From Bacillota bacterium (GTDB lineage: Bacteria; Bacillota; Bacilli; Bacillales; Cytobacillaceae), in assembly GCA_023387295.1 (NCBI GenBank), contig JAEWIG010000330.1, positions 1 through 7,635 on the forward strand: a stretch of 7,635 nt of DNA, written 5' to 3'. Positions 1 through 5,157 of the stretch are shown here, one piece after another. Each line of letters starts with the position of its first letter. Within the stretch, counting starts at the first letter, position 1. Both the position numbers and the translations under genes were made by a program. The notes below the pieces were generated by a model. The model saw only the letters and a list, made by a program, of their open reading frames with translations. It had not been told where the DNA came from and did not search any database.

Positions 1-121
1 TTGCGTCCGACTTCCTTCAGATTCCACCTCGCGGTGGACACCCTTGTCTTTCGCTAACAGTTCCTACTGCCAAGCCTGTAGTGGACTTTCACCACCAAGT
101 TATCACCCATGCCGGGCACAC
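1..121 (-). mobile_element. Group IIC intron, 5' end (partial, domain I only)
   Basis: Read on the minus strand from 121 down to 1, the sequence opens with GTGTGCCCGGCATGGGTG. It later contains CAAGGGTGTCC and GGAATCTGAAGGAAG, then a GGACGCAA-like end. From memory, this is the conserved start and domain I layout of class C (IIC) group II introns such as the Oceanobacillus iheyensis one used for crystal structures. GUGUG at 121-117 fits the GUGYG 5' splice-site consensus, so the intron boundary is placed between 122 and 121. The 5' exon is the T-tract of the hup terminator, which is where this class typically inserts. Domains II-VI, any reverse transcriptase/maturase gene and the 3' splice site would lie left of the window, so I cannot tell whether the intron is intact. 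Confidence 0.88.
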
Positions 122-156
122 ATAAAAGAAAAACCGCGAAAAAATTCGCGGTTTTT
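122..156 (-). terminator. Rho-independent terminator of hup
   Basis: On the minus strand a stem AAAAACCGCGAA / TTCGCGGTTTTT (arms 145-156 and 129-140, loop 141-144) is followed by a T-rich tail TTTTTCTTTTAT ending at 122. It starts 32 nt after the hup stop codon. The flanking A and T runs extend the stem. The group II intron begins at the next base, so the T-tract is also the 5' exon of the intron. Confidence 0.9.
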
Positions 157-188
157 AGCTCAAAGCTATGTTTAAGCACTTTATGTAC

Positions 189-461
189 TTATTTTACTGC
201 ATCTTTAAGGGCTTTACCTGGTTTGAAAGCAGGTACCTTGCTTGCAGCGATTTCGATTTCTTCACCTGTTTGTGGGTTGCGACCTTTACGAGCAGCACGC
301 TCACGAACTTCAAAGTTACCGAAACCAATTAATTGTACTTTATCACCGTTTTTAAGAGCATCTAAGATCGCATCAAAAACAGCATCAACTGCTTTAGTAG
401 CGTCCTTTTTAGAAAGCTCGCTAGCTTCTGCAACTGCGTTAATTAGTTCTGTTTTGTTCAT
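189..461 (-). CDS. hup: DNA-binding protein HU (HBsu)
   Basis: This 90-residue protein belongs to the HU/IHF family, the main nucleoid protein of Bacillus. It works as a dimer that bends DNA without sequence specificity. The N-terminal helices (about 1-40) form the dimer core. The family signature starts at GFGNF (46-50) and runs into the basic beta-arm RERAARKGRNPQTG, with the DNA-intercalating proline at residue 63. Length and sequence are close to B. subtilis HBsu, differing mainly in a shorter C-terminus (KALKDAVK). The ATG at 461 is chosen over an in-frame GTG at 470 because the strong Shine-Dalgarno GGGAGGAGGTG ends at 470, giving 8 nt from GGAGG to the ATG and leaving no room for the GTG. 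The gene stands alone between two terminators and has its own promoters upstream. Confidence 0.97.
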   Translation of the reverse strand: MNKTELINAVAEASELSKKDATKAVDAVFDAILDALKNGDKVQLIGFGNFEVRERAARKGRNPQTGEEIEIAASKVPAFKPGKALKDAVK

Positions 462-491
462 GCCATTCACCTCCTCCCAAAATGGAAATGC

Positions 492-511
492 GAAAGCACT
501 AAATTGCTTTC
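492..511 (-). promoter_or_regulatory. Hairpin in the hup 5' leader
   Basis: On the minus strand GAAAGCA-ATTTAG-TGCTTTC forms a perfect 7-bp stem with a 6-nt loop, about 15 nt upstream of the hup Shine-Dalgarno. A second, smaller stem, AATGAA / TTCATT, lies just 5' of it (around 522-539). Both would be in the leader of a transcript from the proximal hup promoter. From memory, B. subtilis hbs mRNA stability depends on its leader and on ribosome binding, so a role in protecting this mRNA is plausible, but that is inference. Confidence 0.45.
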
Positions 512-564
512 CGTCAAATAAATGAACTTACTTTCATTTTTTAACAAAAGTACTGAATTCTAAA

Positions 565-675
565 CGTTGTAACGCCTATTTATTCAACAAGGCTAATAAT
601 ATAGCAAAAACGAATATATTTCAATCCATTTTAATGAAAAATCCTTTATTAGTAAGGGTTTTAGTCGTTACAACG
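565..675. repeat. Paired CGTTRYAACG motifs bracketing the proximal hup promoter
   Basis: On the plus strand CGTTGTAACG occurs at 565-574 and its exact reverse complement CGTTACAACG at 666-675. The outer bases of each copy are also palindromic (CGTT..AACG). The proximal promoter (596-624) lies between them, and the 565-574 site falls about 15 nt after its predicted start point. The pair could be two operator half-sites or, in a transcript from the distal promoter, a long-range RNA stem enclosing the proximal promoter region. No regulator is identified. Confidence 0.35.
596..624 (-). promoter_or_regulatory. Proximal SigA-type promoter of hup (P1)
   Basis: On the minus strand the -35 TTGAAA (624-619), a 17-nt spacer and the -10 TATTAT (601-596) match the vegetative consensus at 9 or 10 of 12 positions. 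The expected start point near 589 gives a leader of about 130 nt, which contains the two small hairpins and the strong Shine-Dalgarno. No terminator lies between this promoter and hup. Confidence 0.72.
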
Positions 676-689
676 GTAATTCTGTTAAA

Positions 690-718
690 AGATTATCATA
701 ATCAATAACTGTTATCAA
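690..718 (-). promoter_or_regulatory. Distal SigA-type promoter of hup (P2), overlapping a dyad
   Basis: On the minus strand the -35 TTGATA (718-713), a 17-nt spacer and the -10 TAATCT (695-690) make a second plausible vegetative promoter about 94 nt upstream of P1. The perfect inverted repeat GATTAT-G-ATAATC (703-691) covers the -10 region and could be an operator. It resembles a Fur-type 7-1-7 box only partly. Two stacked promoters would fit a highly expressed gene such as hup, but this one is weaker evidence than P1. Confidence 0.45.
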
Positions 719-827
719 GAATATTTGATGATTTAATGGGAAACTTTTCATATTTTAATGAATTTCCAGTACGTTTTACCTATAAAAAGAAAATTCCCAT
801 AACCCTCCGCTCCAACCATGTTATGTA
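719..827. other. Intergenic stretch between hup P2 and repeat copy A; no gene seen
   Basis: This AT-rich part of the 474-nt hup-spoIVA gap has no convincing reading frame on either strand. It has a nested inverted pattern, with ATGGGAA at 736-742 and TTCCCAT at 794-800 enclosing a smaller TTCAT / ATGAA stem around 746-764. In AT-rich DNA this may be chance. The rest of the gap is taken up by the hup leader and promoters, repeat copy A and the spoIVA terminator. Confidence 0.4.
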
Positions 828-910
828 TATGCCGTCAACTTCATCTCACTGAGCTTACGATTAACATCTAGGTTTGATTAATAAATCCGACGACGATTTA
901 ATTTTTATAC
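828..910 (+). repeat. Dispersed palindromic repeat, copy A
   Basis: This is one of three related copies in the window. It reads GCCGTCAACTTCAT at the left and AATCCGACGACGATTT at the right, so the ends are imperfect inverted repeats (GTCGTC..TTCAT against ATGAAT..GACGAC in the consensus). The interior keeps the CTcaCTGcGCT, GATTA and AGGcTTG blocks seen in copies B and C. Copy A is about 5 nt shorter in the middle and the most diverged. Its right end, TTTATAC, joins directly to the T-tract of the spoIVA terminator. It carries no gene. Confidence 0.72.
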
Positions 911-934
911 AAAAAAAAGACCCCCAATGGAGTC
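911..934 (-). terminator. Rho-independent terminator of spoIVA
   Basis: On the minus strand GACTCC-ATTG-GGGGTC (934-919, one G-T wobble in the stem) is followed by eight T (918-911). The stem starts only one base after the spoIVA stop codon, so a ribosome on the stop codon would overlap the hairpin. It separates spoIVA from hup, in keeping with the separate hup promoters. Confidence 0.85.
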
Positions 935-935
935 A

Positions 936-2414
936 TTATAAAATGATGGCAATTAGTCCACCTGATCCTTCATTAATGATTCTTTCTAATGTCTCTTTTA
1001 ATTTATATCTCGCATTTTCTGGCATCATTAGCAACTTCGCTTGTATGCCCTCTCTTACAATAGAGCTTAGGCTACGACCGAAAATATCAGAGTTCCAAAT
1101 TGATAACGGATCATCCTCGAAATCCTGCATTAAATAACGAACTAATTCTTCACTTTGCTTTTCAGTTCCAATTATTGGTGAGAACTCAGATTCTACATCC
1201 ACTTTAATCATATGAATTGATGGTGCAACCGCCTTTAATCTAACTCCAAACCTTGCGCCATGACGAGTAATTTCTGGCTCATCTAAACTCATATCCGCTA
1301 ATGTAGGGGCAGCAATTCCGTAACCAGTTTGTTTTACCATTTTTAATGCATCTGCAATATGGTCATACTCTGCTTTTGCATGAGCAAAATCTTGCATTAG
1401 CTCAAGTAAATGGTCCTTTCCGCGTATTTCGACCCCGACAATTTCTTTAAGAACCTCATCATATAAATCATCTGGAGCATATAAATCAATTTCTGCGATT
1501 CCTTGACCCATCTCAATTCCCGCTAAGCCTGCACGGTCAATAAATTCAAAATCACTGAATTGATTAACAACTCGATCAACATCTCTAAGTCTTTTAATAT
1601 CTTTCACTGTTTCCTTCACAGCATCCTGATAGCTCTCTCTAAGCCAGTGTTCCTCGTGTAGCACCATAACCCAGCTTGGTAAATTCACATTAACCTCAAG
1701 AACTGGGAATTCATAAAGTGCCTCACGCAGCACATTTAGTACATCTGATTCACGCATTCCCTCAACACTCATGGCTAAAACAGGAATATCATATTTATTA
1801 GCTAACTCCTCTCTTAATGCAGCCGTGTTCGCATGATGTGGTTGTACACTATTAATGATCATGATAAAAGGTTTCCCAACCTCTTTTAATTCATTAATCA
1901 CTCTTTCCTCTGCCTCAAGGTAATTATTCCTTGAAATTTCACCTATTGTTCCATCAGTCGTTATAACTACCCCGATGGTAGAATGTTCTTGAATTACTTT
2001 CCTTGTTCCAATTTCAGCAGCCTCATGGAATGGAATTGGTTCTTCGTACCAAGGAGTGGTAATCATTCTTGGACCATTTTCATCCTCATATCCCTTTGCA
2101 CCAGGCACTGTATAGCCAACACAATCAACTAATCGTATGTTAACATTTAAGCCTTCTTCAACATAAATCGATGCTGCCTGGTTGGGTACAAACTTTGGTT
2201 CAGTTGTCATAATCGTTTTTCCAGCGGCACTTTGAGGGAGTTCATCCTGGGTGCGAGCTCTTTCAGCTTCATTAGCCATATTTGGCAATACTACTAATTC
2301 CATGAATCTTTTTATAAAAGTCGATTTACCTGTACGTACTGCACCAACTACTCCAAGATAGATATCGCCGCCAGTTCTTTCGGCAATATCTTTAAAAATA
2401 TCTACCTTTTCCAA
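936..2414 (-). CDS. spoIVA: Stage IV sporulation protein A, spore coat morphogenetic ATPase
   Basis: SpoIVA is made in the mother cell, binds SpoVM on the forespore outer membrane, and polymerises in an ATP-dependent way into the basement layer on which the spore coat is built; it is also needed for cortex formation. The 492-residue length equals B. subtilis SpoIVA, and nearly the whole sequence is recognisable. The N-terminal nucleotide domain has the Walker A motif GAVRTGKST with Lys30, the threonines T70-T71 and the Walker B-type Asp97. The C-terminal third, with the end EGSGGLIAIIL, is the region used for SpoVM contact and localisation. The start is TTG at 2414, set by AGGAGGGG 7-8 nt upstream and the conserved MEKVDIFKDIAERTGG start. 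The gene is monocistronic, with terminators on both sides, and a candidate SigE promoter lies upstream. Confidence 0.98.
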   Translation of the reverse strand: MEKVDIFKDIAERTGGDIYLGVVGAVRTGKSTFIKRFMELVVLPNMANEAERARTQDELPQSAAGKTIMTTEPKFVPNQAASIYVEEGLNVNIRLVDCVGYTVPGAKGYEDENGPRMITTPWYEEPIPFHEAAEIGTRKVIQEHSTIGVVITTDGTIGEISRNNYLEAEERVINELKEVGKPFIMIINSVQPHHANTAALREELANKYDIPVLAMSVEGMRESDVLNVLREALYEFPVLEVNVNLPSWVMVLHEEHWLRESYQDAVKETVKDIKRLRDVDRVVNQFSDFEFIDRAGLAGIEMGQGIAEIDLYAPDDLYDEVLKEIVGVEIRGKDHLLELMQDFAHAKAEYDHIADALKMVKQTGYGIAAPTLADMSLDEPEITRHGARFGVRLKAVAPSIHMIKVDVESEFSPIIGTEKQSEELVRYLMQDFEDDPLSIWNSDIFGRSLSSIVREGIQAKLLMMPENARYKLKETLERIINEGSGGLIAIIL

Positions 2415-2437
2415 GTGATCCCCTCCTAAAATCTGCG

Positions 2438-2451
2438 GGATAATATTATCC
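2438..2451. repeat. Perfect 14-bp palindrome in the spoIVA leader
   Basis: GGATAATATTATCC is fully self-complementary. It lies between the predicted spoIVA promoter (2470-2505) and the Shine-Dalgarno (about 2421-2428), so it would be in the mRNA leader or just downstream of the start point. It may be an operator or a small RNA stem. It may also be chance in AT-rich sequence, although the GG/CC ends make that less likely. Confidence 0.4.
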
Positions 2452-2469
2452 TATCAATTTAATATGGAC

Positions 2470-2505
2470 ACTATATGTTTATGATGTTGTCCTATCCCGA
2501 TATGA
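2470..2505 (-). promoter_or_regulatory. Candidate SigE promoter of spoIVA with a SpoIIID-like site
   Basis: On the minus strand TCATATC (2505-2499) fits the SigE -35 (KMATATT) at 6 of 7 positions. CATAAACA (2483-2476) is a partial -10 match with 17 nt between ATA and CATA; an overlapping CATATAGT (2477-2470) fits the CATAnnnT -10 better but has a less usual spacing. Between the two elements, TAGGACAA (2494-2487) matches the SpoIIID box WWRRACAR. SigE control of spoIVA is known in B. subtilis. The exact elements here are inferred, and the SpoIIID motif is short enough to occur by chance. Confidence 0.42.
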
Positions 2506-2568
2506 CTACTTTTAAAATAAATTACCCCGTATTTAAATTGCGTGAAGAAGCTAGCAAGCTATTTTTCT

Positions 2569-2657
2569 GTATAAATATTAGATCGTCGTTAGATTCATTT
2601 AACAAGCCTCGGTGTAAAAGTAATCGGTAGCGCAGTGAGTTGAAGCCAACGACATTT
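2569..2657 (-). repeat. Dispersed palindromic repeat, copy B
   Basis: On the minus strand this reads AAATGTCGTTGGCTTCA at one end and TGAATCTAACGACGATC at the other, with the blocks CTGCGCT, GATTACTT, TACA and AGGCTTG between. These align with copy C over about 78 positions at roughly three quarters identity. The terminal inverted repeat is about 10 of 12 (TCGTT..TTCA). It lies 13 nt beyond the T-tract of the yphF terminator, in the opposite orientation to copies A and C relative to the upstream gene. It occupies the region upstream of the spoIVA promoter and encodes nothing evident. Confidence 0.8.
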
Positions 2658-2670
2658 TATTTCAAAACAA

Positions 2671-2716
2671 AATAAAAAAACTCTTCTCCTACATTATATT
2701 TTTGTAGGAGAAGAGT
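2671..2716 (-). terminator. Rho-independent terminator of yphF
   Basis: On the minus strand ACTCTTCTCCTACA (minus-strand arm 2716-2703) pairs perfectly with TGTAGGAGAAGAGT (2693-2680) over 14 bp around a 9-nt loop, followed by a T-rich tail (2680-2671). It begins 5 nt after the yphF stop codon. This is the strongest stem in the window and isolates yphE-yphF from spoIVA. Confidence 0.93.
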
Positions 2717-2721
2717 TATGA

Positions 2722-3435
2722 CTAGTTCTCTAAAAAGATTGGTTCGTTTGTTTTTTCATCAATCGTATATGGTAATGAATAGGCAGGTACAAAAGGAGAA
2801 TTGAGAACAAGAATCTTTCTAATATCATCCCCAACCTTATAATCTAGCTTTTCTGCTTGCATAGCACGTGCTAAATCGGTCCGATAATCCACATACACCT
2901 CCGCATTACCATTAACTACAAACGGAAGAGGCAAACCACTATAAGGGCTTACGACAACAGGCTCTTCCTTGTAACCCATTTTTTTAAAGTCTAATGCAAA
3001 AACATGGTTGGCGATTTGCTCTTTATAAGGAGGATATTCTTTAGATTTTATTCGTAAATTAATTTCACGAATCGTTTCTGCCATTCGCAAATCAAATATC
3101 TTCACCTTCGGCTCTGTTTCAACATCAATAAGAACGTATTGAAAAACACCGCCTGATTCAAACGCATTTCCAGGTGGTTCCGCTAAATATTTTGGCACAA
3201 TTCTCTTAAAGTCTAAAGGATATTTTTGATAGATCGGGGTTGCTTCACTCTTAGTTTTTATTGGTAGCAATCCTCCGTTATCTTCTTTATATTTTTCCAC
3301 TGCAATTTGCACAGCTTGAATTTGATCCTCATACGGAACTTGATTTTTCGCAATTTTTTCTTTCGGGTACATACATCCAGTCAGAACAGATGTGATGATG
3401 AAAAGTGACAACAAATGCAGCAAACCTTTTTTCAT
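2722..3435 (-). CDS. yphF: YphF-like lipoprotein of unknown function
   Basis: This is a 237-residue predicted membrane-anchored lipoprotein. After MKK a hydrophobic stretch (about residues 4-18) leads to the lipobox VLTGC, with the lipidated cysteine at residue 21. The remainder is a hydrophilic extracytoplasmic domain with mixed helix and strand character and no catalytic motif that I recognise. Position and length fit B. subtilis YphF (about 244 residues), whose role is not known to me. The ATG at 3435 is preferred over an upstream in-frame TTG at 3444 because AAAGGG abuts that TTG but lies 9 nt before the ATG. It follows yphE by 81 nt with no terminator between, so the two are probably cotranscribed. 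AAGGACAG (3479-3472) upstream matches the SpoIIID box, which hints at mother-cell regulation. Confidence 0.85.
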   Translation of the reverse strand: MKKGLLHLLSLFIITSVLTGCMYPKEKIAKNQVPYEDQIQAVQIAVEKYKEDNGGLLPIKTKSEATPIYQKYPLDFKRIVPKYLAEPPGNAFESGGVFQYVLIDVETEPKVKIFDLRMAETIREINLRIKSKEYPPYKEQIANHVFALDFKKMGYKEEPVVVSPYSGLPLPFVVNGNAEVYVDYRTDLARAMQAEKLDYKVGDDIRKILVLNSPFVPAYSLPYTIDEKTNEPIFLEN

Positions 3436-3471
3436 ATAATTCAACCCTTTAGCAGACGGTCAAAAACTTGA

Positions 3472-3479
3472 CTGTCCTT
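3472..3479 (-). promoter_or_regulatory. SpoIIID-like box upstream of yphF
   Basis: On the minus strand AAGGACAG matches WWRRACAR at every position and contains the favoured GGACAG core, 36 nt upstream of the yphF start. I see no convincing SigE or SigK promoter beside it, so this is a motif match only. Confidence 0.28.
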
Positions 3480-3516
3480 TTTTTTGAACATCCAAATGTA
3501 AAATATGTATCTTACT

Positions 3517-3720
3517 TTAGTCACTTGTTGGACCACCAAATACGATAAGAAAAATAATAAGCCCTGACATAGCCATAAGTACGTAAGCAATAAAAGCTGT
3601 AAAAAACTTTAGAACCCTATTACTTAGTTTAAAGCGACTCAAATAAATTAATATGATAGATAAGAACATAAATCCCATTGAAGCAAGTGATATCCACATT
3701 TTCATTAACGATGGCGACAT
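3517..3720 (-). CDS. yphE: YphE, small DUF2768-type membrane protein
   Basis: This 67-residue protein is almost entirely two transmembrane helices, about residues 6-27 and 37-62, joined by a short basic loop (RFKLSNR) and ending in the polar tail GGPTSD. Length and position between gpsA and yphF match B. subtilis YphE, a DUF2768 family member found in spore formers; the function is unknown to me. The ATG at 3720 is preceded by AAAAGGAG at 8 nt. An extended -10 promoter lies upstream, and the gpsA terminator separates it from gpsA. It most likely heads a two-gene transcript with yphF. Confidence 0.88.
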   Translation of the reverse strand: MSPSLMKMWISLASMGFMFLSIILIYLSRFKLSNRVLKFFTAFIAYVLMAMSGLIIFLIVFGGPTSD

Positions 3721-3746
3721 AATTTCAACTCCTTTTTCCGAATTGT

Positions 3747-3755
3747 ATTATATCA
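3747..3755 (-). promoter_or_regulatory. Extended -10 promoter of yphE-yphF
   Basis: On the minus strand TGATATAAT (3755-3747) is a perfect extended -10 (TGnTATAAT). No good -35 sits 17 nt upstream (ACCAAA), which is common for extended -10 promoters. The start point would be near 3740, giving a leader of about 20 nt that contains the Shine-Dalgarno. The overlapping AATACAAT resembles a SigE -10 but lacks a matching -35. Confidence 0.5.
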
Positions 3756-3825
3756 CACAGCTAGTAGGATTTGGTAATAAAACTATTCAAAACAAATAGG
3801 AGCATCTGGACATAACTCAGAGTGT

Positions 3826-3916
3826 AAATGTCGTCAGCTTCATTTATCTGCGCTGGTGATTACTTCGTACATCAAGGCTTGCTCAATGAATCCGACGACA
3901 ATTTTGTTATACACAC
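3826..3916 (+). repeat. Dispersed palindromic repeat, copy C
   Basis: This copy starts AAATGTCGTCAGCTTCATT and ends AATGAATCCGACGAC plus an AT-rich tail TTATACACAC. Its ends can pair as GTCGTC-agc-TTCATT with AATGAAT-cc-GACGAC, the best-preserved stem of the three copies. The interior blocks CTGCGCT, GATTACTT, TACA and AGGCTTG align with copy B. Its right end joins directly to the T-tract of the gpsA terminator, the same junction that copy A makes with the spoIVA terminator. A 67-codon plus-strand frame starting inside it is not a credible gene. Confidence 0.8.
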
Positions 3917-3960
3917 AAAAAAAAGCCAAGATAAAGAAGGGGCCATTCTTTATCTCAGCC
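3917..3960 (-). terminator. Rho-independent terminator of the der-gpsA unit
   Basis: On the minus strand GGCTGAGATAAAGAA (3960-3946) pairs with TTCTTTATCTTGGC (3938-3925) over about 14 bp with a few G-T wobbles and a 7-nt loop, followed by eight T (3924-3917). It lies about 136 nt after the gpsA stop codon, with no gene recognised in the gap. Confidence 0.9.
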
Positions 3961-4096
3961 TCGTGACTAAAAAGCCCAAACACCCTGTTCATGTCACCAG
4001 TTTGCTTCGTTGCATTGTATGCAAAAAGTGACTGACTCGCATCCTCGAATGCCTATATTTTCTATATATGCTTAAATAATCATGTCGCCATTATTT

Positions 4097-5137
4097 TTAT
4101 TCATCTAGAACATTCATAAGGTCTTCCATCTCATACTTTTTCCCACGAGCCATTAATTTTTCAACCGCTTCTTTTGCGTTAACATTATTAAAGAGCACAT
4201 CATATAATGCATCGGTTATTGGCATATTAACTTCATATTTGTTTGCCAGTTGTTTTGCTGCCTTGGTTGTTCTAACACCTTCTACAACCATTCCCATATT
4301 ATCAAGAACTTCTTGTAAATTTTGACCTTTACCAAGGAGGTTACCTGCTCTCCAGTTTCGAGAATGAACGCTTGTACACGTAACAATTAAGTCACCAATT
4401 CCTGTTAAGCCAGAAAAAGTAAGCGGACTAGCGCCCATTTTCTTTCCGAGTCGTGCAATTTCAGCTAAGCCTCTCGTAATTAAGGCCGCTTTCGCATTAT
4501 CTCCATAGCCTAATCCATCTGTAATTCCTGCGGCGAGTGCAATAATGTTTTTTAAGGCACCACCGATCTCAACCCCTACGATGTCTGGATTAGCATAAAC
4601 GCGAAAACTTTGATTTATAAACAAATCTTGAATCTTTTCTGCCGCCTTCATGTTTTTGGAAGAAACCGTAACGGTTGTAGGATGTCGGAGACTTACCTCT
4701 TCTGCATGGCTTGGCCCAGACAAAACGACAACACTATCCAACAAATGAGGTGGCATCTCCTCCTCAATCATTTCCGAAATCCGTAGCAATGTATCTGGTT
4801 CAATCCCTTTACTAACATGAACGACTGTAAGAGGCTCTTTTCTTAGAGCGCTGATTTTATTTATCACTTCGCGAATCGCTTTCGTTGGTACAGCAAGAAT
4901 AATCGTATCAACACCTAATAACGCTTCCTCTAAGGACGAATAGCCCGTAATCCCAAGAGGGAGGTAAATATCAGGTAGATACTTATGATTCGTATGTGAT
5001 TCATTAATTTCTTTTATCTGTTCGGGCTTATGCCCCCAAAGACGAACATCATGCTCATTGTCAGCTAAAACTAAAGCTAATGCCGTACCCCAGCTCCCTG
5101 CTCCAATTACAGCAATACTTTCTCTTTTTCGCTCCAA
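4097..5137 (-). CDS. gpsA: Glycerol-3-phosphate dehydrogenase [NAD(P)+]
   Basis: GpsA reduces dihydroxyacetone phosphate to sn-glycerol 3-phosphate with NAD(P)H, supplying the backbone for membrane phospholipids and lipoteichoic acid; it is cytosolic. The 346-residue protein has an N-terminal Rossmann fold with GAGSWG at 12-17, AVPTKAIRE near 82-90, and HVSKGIEPD with Lys110. The C-terminal helical domain has GGALKNIIALAAGI with the catalytic Lys196 and GIGDL with Asp249, followed by CTSxxSRNxxxG. The start is uncertain: a GTG at 5146 would add three residues, but AAGGGCGGTGAT is better spaced for the TTG at 5137. It begins 20 nt after the der stop codon, so the two genes share a transcript that ends at 3917-3960. 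Confidence 0.97.
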   Translation of the reverse strand: MERKRESIAVIGAGSWGTALALVLADNEHDVRLWGHKPEQIKEINESHTNHKYLPDIYLPLGITGYSSLEEALLGVDTIILAVPTKAIREVINKISALRKEPLTVVHVSKGIEPDTLLRISEMIEEEMPPHLLDSVVVLSGPSHAEEVSLRHPTTVTVSSKNMKAAEKIQDLFINQSFRVYANPDIVGVEIGGALKNIIALAAGITDGLGYGDNAKAALITRGLAEIARLGKKMGASPLTFSGLTGIGDLIVTCTSVHSRNWRAGNLLGKGQNLQEVLDNMGMVVEGVRTTKAAKQLANKYEVNMPITDALYDVLFNNVNAKEAVEKLMARGKKYEMEDLMNVLDE

Positions 5138-5157
5138 GAAAATCACCGCCCTTTTTT

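Noticed and set aside
1..54. Plus-strand frame reading LRPTSFRFHLAVDTLVFR
   Set aside because: This peptide type appears in databases as a false translation opposite group II intron domain I; the intron reading on the minus strand explains it.
109..525. 138-codon plus-strand reading frame
   Set aside because: It runs antisense through the whole of hup and its terminator, has no Shine-Dalgarno, and the encoded sequence is a mirror of the HU codons.
736..800. Inverted arms ATGGGAA / TTCCCAT with a nested small stem, considered as a structured RNA
   Set aside because: Only 7 bp with a 50-nt interior in AT-rich DNA, no T-tract and no match to a riboswitch that I know.
874..1137. 87-codon plus-strand reading frame
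   Set aside because: It starts inside repeat copy A, crosses the spoIVA terminator and continues antisense to the spoIVA 3' end; no ribosome binding site.
3840..3992. 50-codon minus-strand reading frame after gpsA (starts MNRVFGLFSHEAEIKNG)
   Set aside because: It reads straight through the gpsA terminator hairpin and T-tract into repeat copy C, with only a weak GGTGA before its ATG. I take it as chance, though a translated leader-like peptide is not excluded.
3828..4031. 67-codon plus-strand reading frame (starts MSSASFICAGDYF)
   Set aside because: It begins inside repeat copy C and runs through the gpsA terminator stem. Its partial likeness to the 874 frame (NKSDDD / NESDDN) comes from the shared repeat, not from a protein family.
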